Assembly: GCA_001796335.1 (NCBI GenBank)
Contig: MGMF01000002.1
Span: 1-64,000, forward strand
Length of the DNA: 64,000 nucleotides
Origin: Chloroflexi bacterium GWB2_49_20
GTDB lineage: Bacteria; Chloroflexota; Anaerolineae; Anaerolineales; Villigracilaceae
Direction of reading: 5' to 3'
The position numbers and the translations under genes are program-made. The notes below the pieces were generated by a model. It was not told the DNA's origin, ran no database searches, and saw only the letters and a program-made list of their open reading frames with translations. Below, piece after piece: positions 62,724 to 64,000 of the stretch (position 1 is the first letter of the stretch; every line of letters begins with the position of its first letter).

Positions 62724-64000
62724 ATGAACCTTTACGAAGATAATTTTTCGCAAATGGCACCTGTGTGGTCGCGAATATTTCCTATTGAAGCAGCTCGTGC
62801 TGAGGGCTGCTATATCTATGCCACGGATGGCAGGAAATATTTGGATTTCACGTGCGGCATAGGGGTAACCAATACCGGTCACTGTCACCCGGCGGTAGTT
62901 GCAGCCATCCGGGAGCAGGCTGGATTGTTCCTGCATGCGCAGGCGAACATCGTTGTACATCAACCCATGCTTAAGTTGATAGCTGAGCTAAAGCAGGTTG
63001 TCCCGCCGTCCATTAATAGATTCTTCTTCAGTAATTCTGGTGCAGAAGCAGTAGAAGGAGCGGTTAAATTAGCCAGGGCTGCTACAGGGAAAACAAATAT
63101 CATCGTTTTCTCGGGCTCATTTCACGGTCGCACTGCTGGAACGATGGCTCTGACTACATCCAAGACAATCTACAGGTCTGGATTTCAACCCCTTCCGGCA
63201 GGTGTTTTTGTAGTGCCATACCCGTATAGTTATAAGCTTAAAATGAGTGATGAGCAGACCACAAATTTCTGCCTTGCTGCATTGGAGGAGCTGCTGTTAT
63301 CGCAAACTTCGCCGGCAGAAACTGCAGCAATATTAATTGAGCCTGTATTAGGGGAGGGTGGGTATGTTGTACCCCCGGCACCATTCCTGAAAGGATTAAG
63401 GAAGATTGCGGACGCCAATGGTATTATGGTGATCCTGGATGAGATCCAATCCGGGTTTGGTCGTACCGGTAGGTGGTTTGCGTTTGAACACTCTGATGTT
63501 GTTCCGGATATTTTGACGGTAGCGAAGGGAATTGCTTCAGGTTTACCGCTATCCGGTGTTTTTAGTTCGAACGATATCATGAAAAAGTGGCAAACTGGAT
63601 CGCATGGGGGTACCTATGGAGGCAATGCAGTTGCCTGTGCCGCAGGTGTTGCCACCATACGTGCCATGAAGGATGAAGACATGCTGGGAAACACTACCCG
63701 GCGTGGAACTCAACTAATGACAGGCCTGAGAAAATTGCAAGAGCAATATCCAATTATCGGTGATGTACGAGGACTGGGGTTAATGGTTGGTACCGAGTTT
63801 TCCGATGAAAAAGGAAAACCTGCAGACAAGAAGTTGACAAAAGCAGTTATCCACGCTTGCGAAGAGCGGGATTTGTTGTTGTTATCTTGTGGGACTTATG
63901 ATAATGTCATCCGCTGGATACCGCCCCTGATTGTGTCTGAGACACAAATCAACGATTCTTTAAATATCTTTGGAGATGCACTGAAAGAAGCAACAATGTA
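62724..64000 (+). CDS. Class III aminotransferase, 4-aminobutyrate/acetylornithine type (cut at its stop codon)
   Basis: This frame reads 425 codons and ends in TA at the window edge, so the stop codon is probably split and the protein near complete. It has PLP Lys268 (LTVAKGIASGLPL), Asp in VILDEIQSGFGRTGRWFAFE, the phosphate loop SNSGAEAVEGAVKLARAATGK and FSGSFHGRT. It resembles GabT-type 4-aminobutyrate aminotransferases more than ArgD, giving succinate semialdehyde plus glutamate. It starts 73 bases after the aldehyde oxidoreductase gene; the ribosome site is weak (GGAT). GABA would be the product of oxidising 4-aminobutanal, so this completes a putrescine route. Confidence 0.82.
   Translation, partial: MNLYEDNFSQMAPVWSRIFPIEAARAEGCYIYATDGRKYLDFTCGIGVTNTGHCHPAVVAAIREQAGLFLHAQANIVVHQPMLKLIAELKQVVPPSINRFFFSNSGAEAVEGAVKLARAATGKTNIIVFSGSFHGRTAGTMALTTSKTIYRSGFQPLPAGVFVVPYPYSYKLKMSDEQTTNFCLAALEELLLSQTSPAETAAILIEPVLGEGGYVVPPAPFLKGLRKIADANGIMVILDEIQSGFGRTGRWFAFEHSDVVPDILTVAKGIASGLPLSGVFSSNDIMKKWQTGSHGGTYGGNAVACAAGVATIRAMKDEDMLGNTTRRGTQLMTGLRKLQEQYPIIGDVRGLGLMVGTEFSDEKGKPADKKLTKAVIHACEERDLLLLSCGTYDNVIRWIPPLIVSETQINDSLNIFGDALKEATM

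Noticed and set aside
1..64000. CRISPR array, tRNA, rRNA, insertion sequence or phage genes
   Set aside because: No regular short repeats with spacers, no cloverleaf-like intergenic sequence, and no transposase, integrase or phage protein among the frames.

Overview
The window reads as a chromosomal segment of an anaerobic, Gram-positive-like bacterium with a moderate G+C content judged by eye. The most likely group is Chloroflexota, class Anaerolineae. This rests on the gene mix: a membrane-anchored YvcK, a large acidic TPR protein with repeated W-L motifs, lipoproteins, a DUF348/G5 lipoprotein, a tungsten-type aldehyde:ferredoxin oxidoreductase, and GH38/GH1 enzymes beside a flippase-like protein. 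The taxonomic call is inference. I see no rRNA, tRNA, CRISPR array, phage or insertion sequence.

Layout. 1-5.7 kb (+): yvcK, then the triose-phosphate genes gap, pgk and tpiA, and a membrane protein with an HExxH motif. 5.7-7.3 kb: upp (-), a stand-alone receiver protein (+) and a broken SdpI-like gene. 7.3-15.1 kb (-): a compact glycan operon of GH1 beta-glycosidase, a secreted-domain/flippase fusion, an alpha/beta hydrolase and a GH38 alpha-mannosidase. 15.2-25.0 kb (+): housekeeping genes ruvB, queA, an AlaX-like editing protein, a family 5 uracil-DNA glycosylase and pyrimidine phosphorylase, then a 1178-residue TPR protein and ndk. 25.0-33.6 kb (-): rsfS and thpR, then a molybdenum hydroxylase locus. 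That locus holds a MocA-like protein, a YqeC-MocA fusion, a YqeB-like protein, the Moco subunit, a small membrane protein and an FAD/2Fe-2S fusion subunit. A conserved gene of unknown function follows. 33.8-35.8 kb (+): a class II aldolase-like protein and a NUDIX protein, then about 420 bases with no gene I can support. 36.2-43.7 kb (-): rsmD, a UroD-like protein, a ChlI-type ATPase, a thioesterase, an unknown protein, GtrA, a nucleotide-sugar epimerase and two lipoproteins. 43.7-48.2 kb: scpB and a pseudouridine synthase (+), then an M20 peptidase, a VTT membrane protein, a cyclophilin and uridine kinase (-).

From 48.3 kb to the right edge every gene is on the + strand. This 15.7-kb block looks like an amine or polyamine utilisation locus. 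It has two Lrp/AsnC regulators, four class III PLP aminotransferases, a CoA-acylating (methyl)malonate-semialdehyde dehydrogenase, a complete PotABCD-type uptake system, a saccharopine-dehydrogenase-like enzyme and an aldehyde:ferredoxin oxidoreductase. A coherent reading is that PotABCD imports putrescine or spermidine and aminotransferases convert amines to aldehydes. The aldehydes would then be oxidised either by the ferredoxin-linked oxidoreductase or, on a beta-alanine branch, by the acylating dehydrogenase to acetyl-CoA. This is the strongest candidate in the window for a metabolic system that has not been described as a unit. The pathway assignment is inference from gene content and order.
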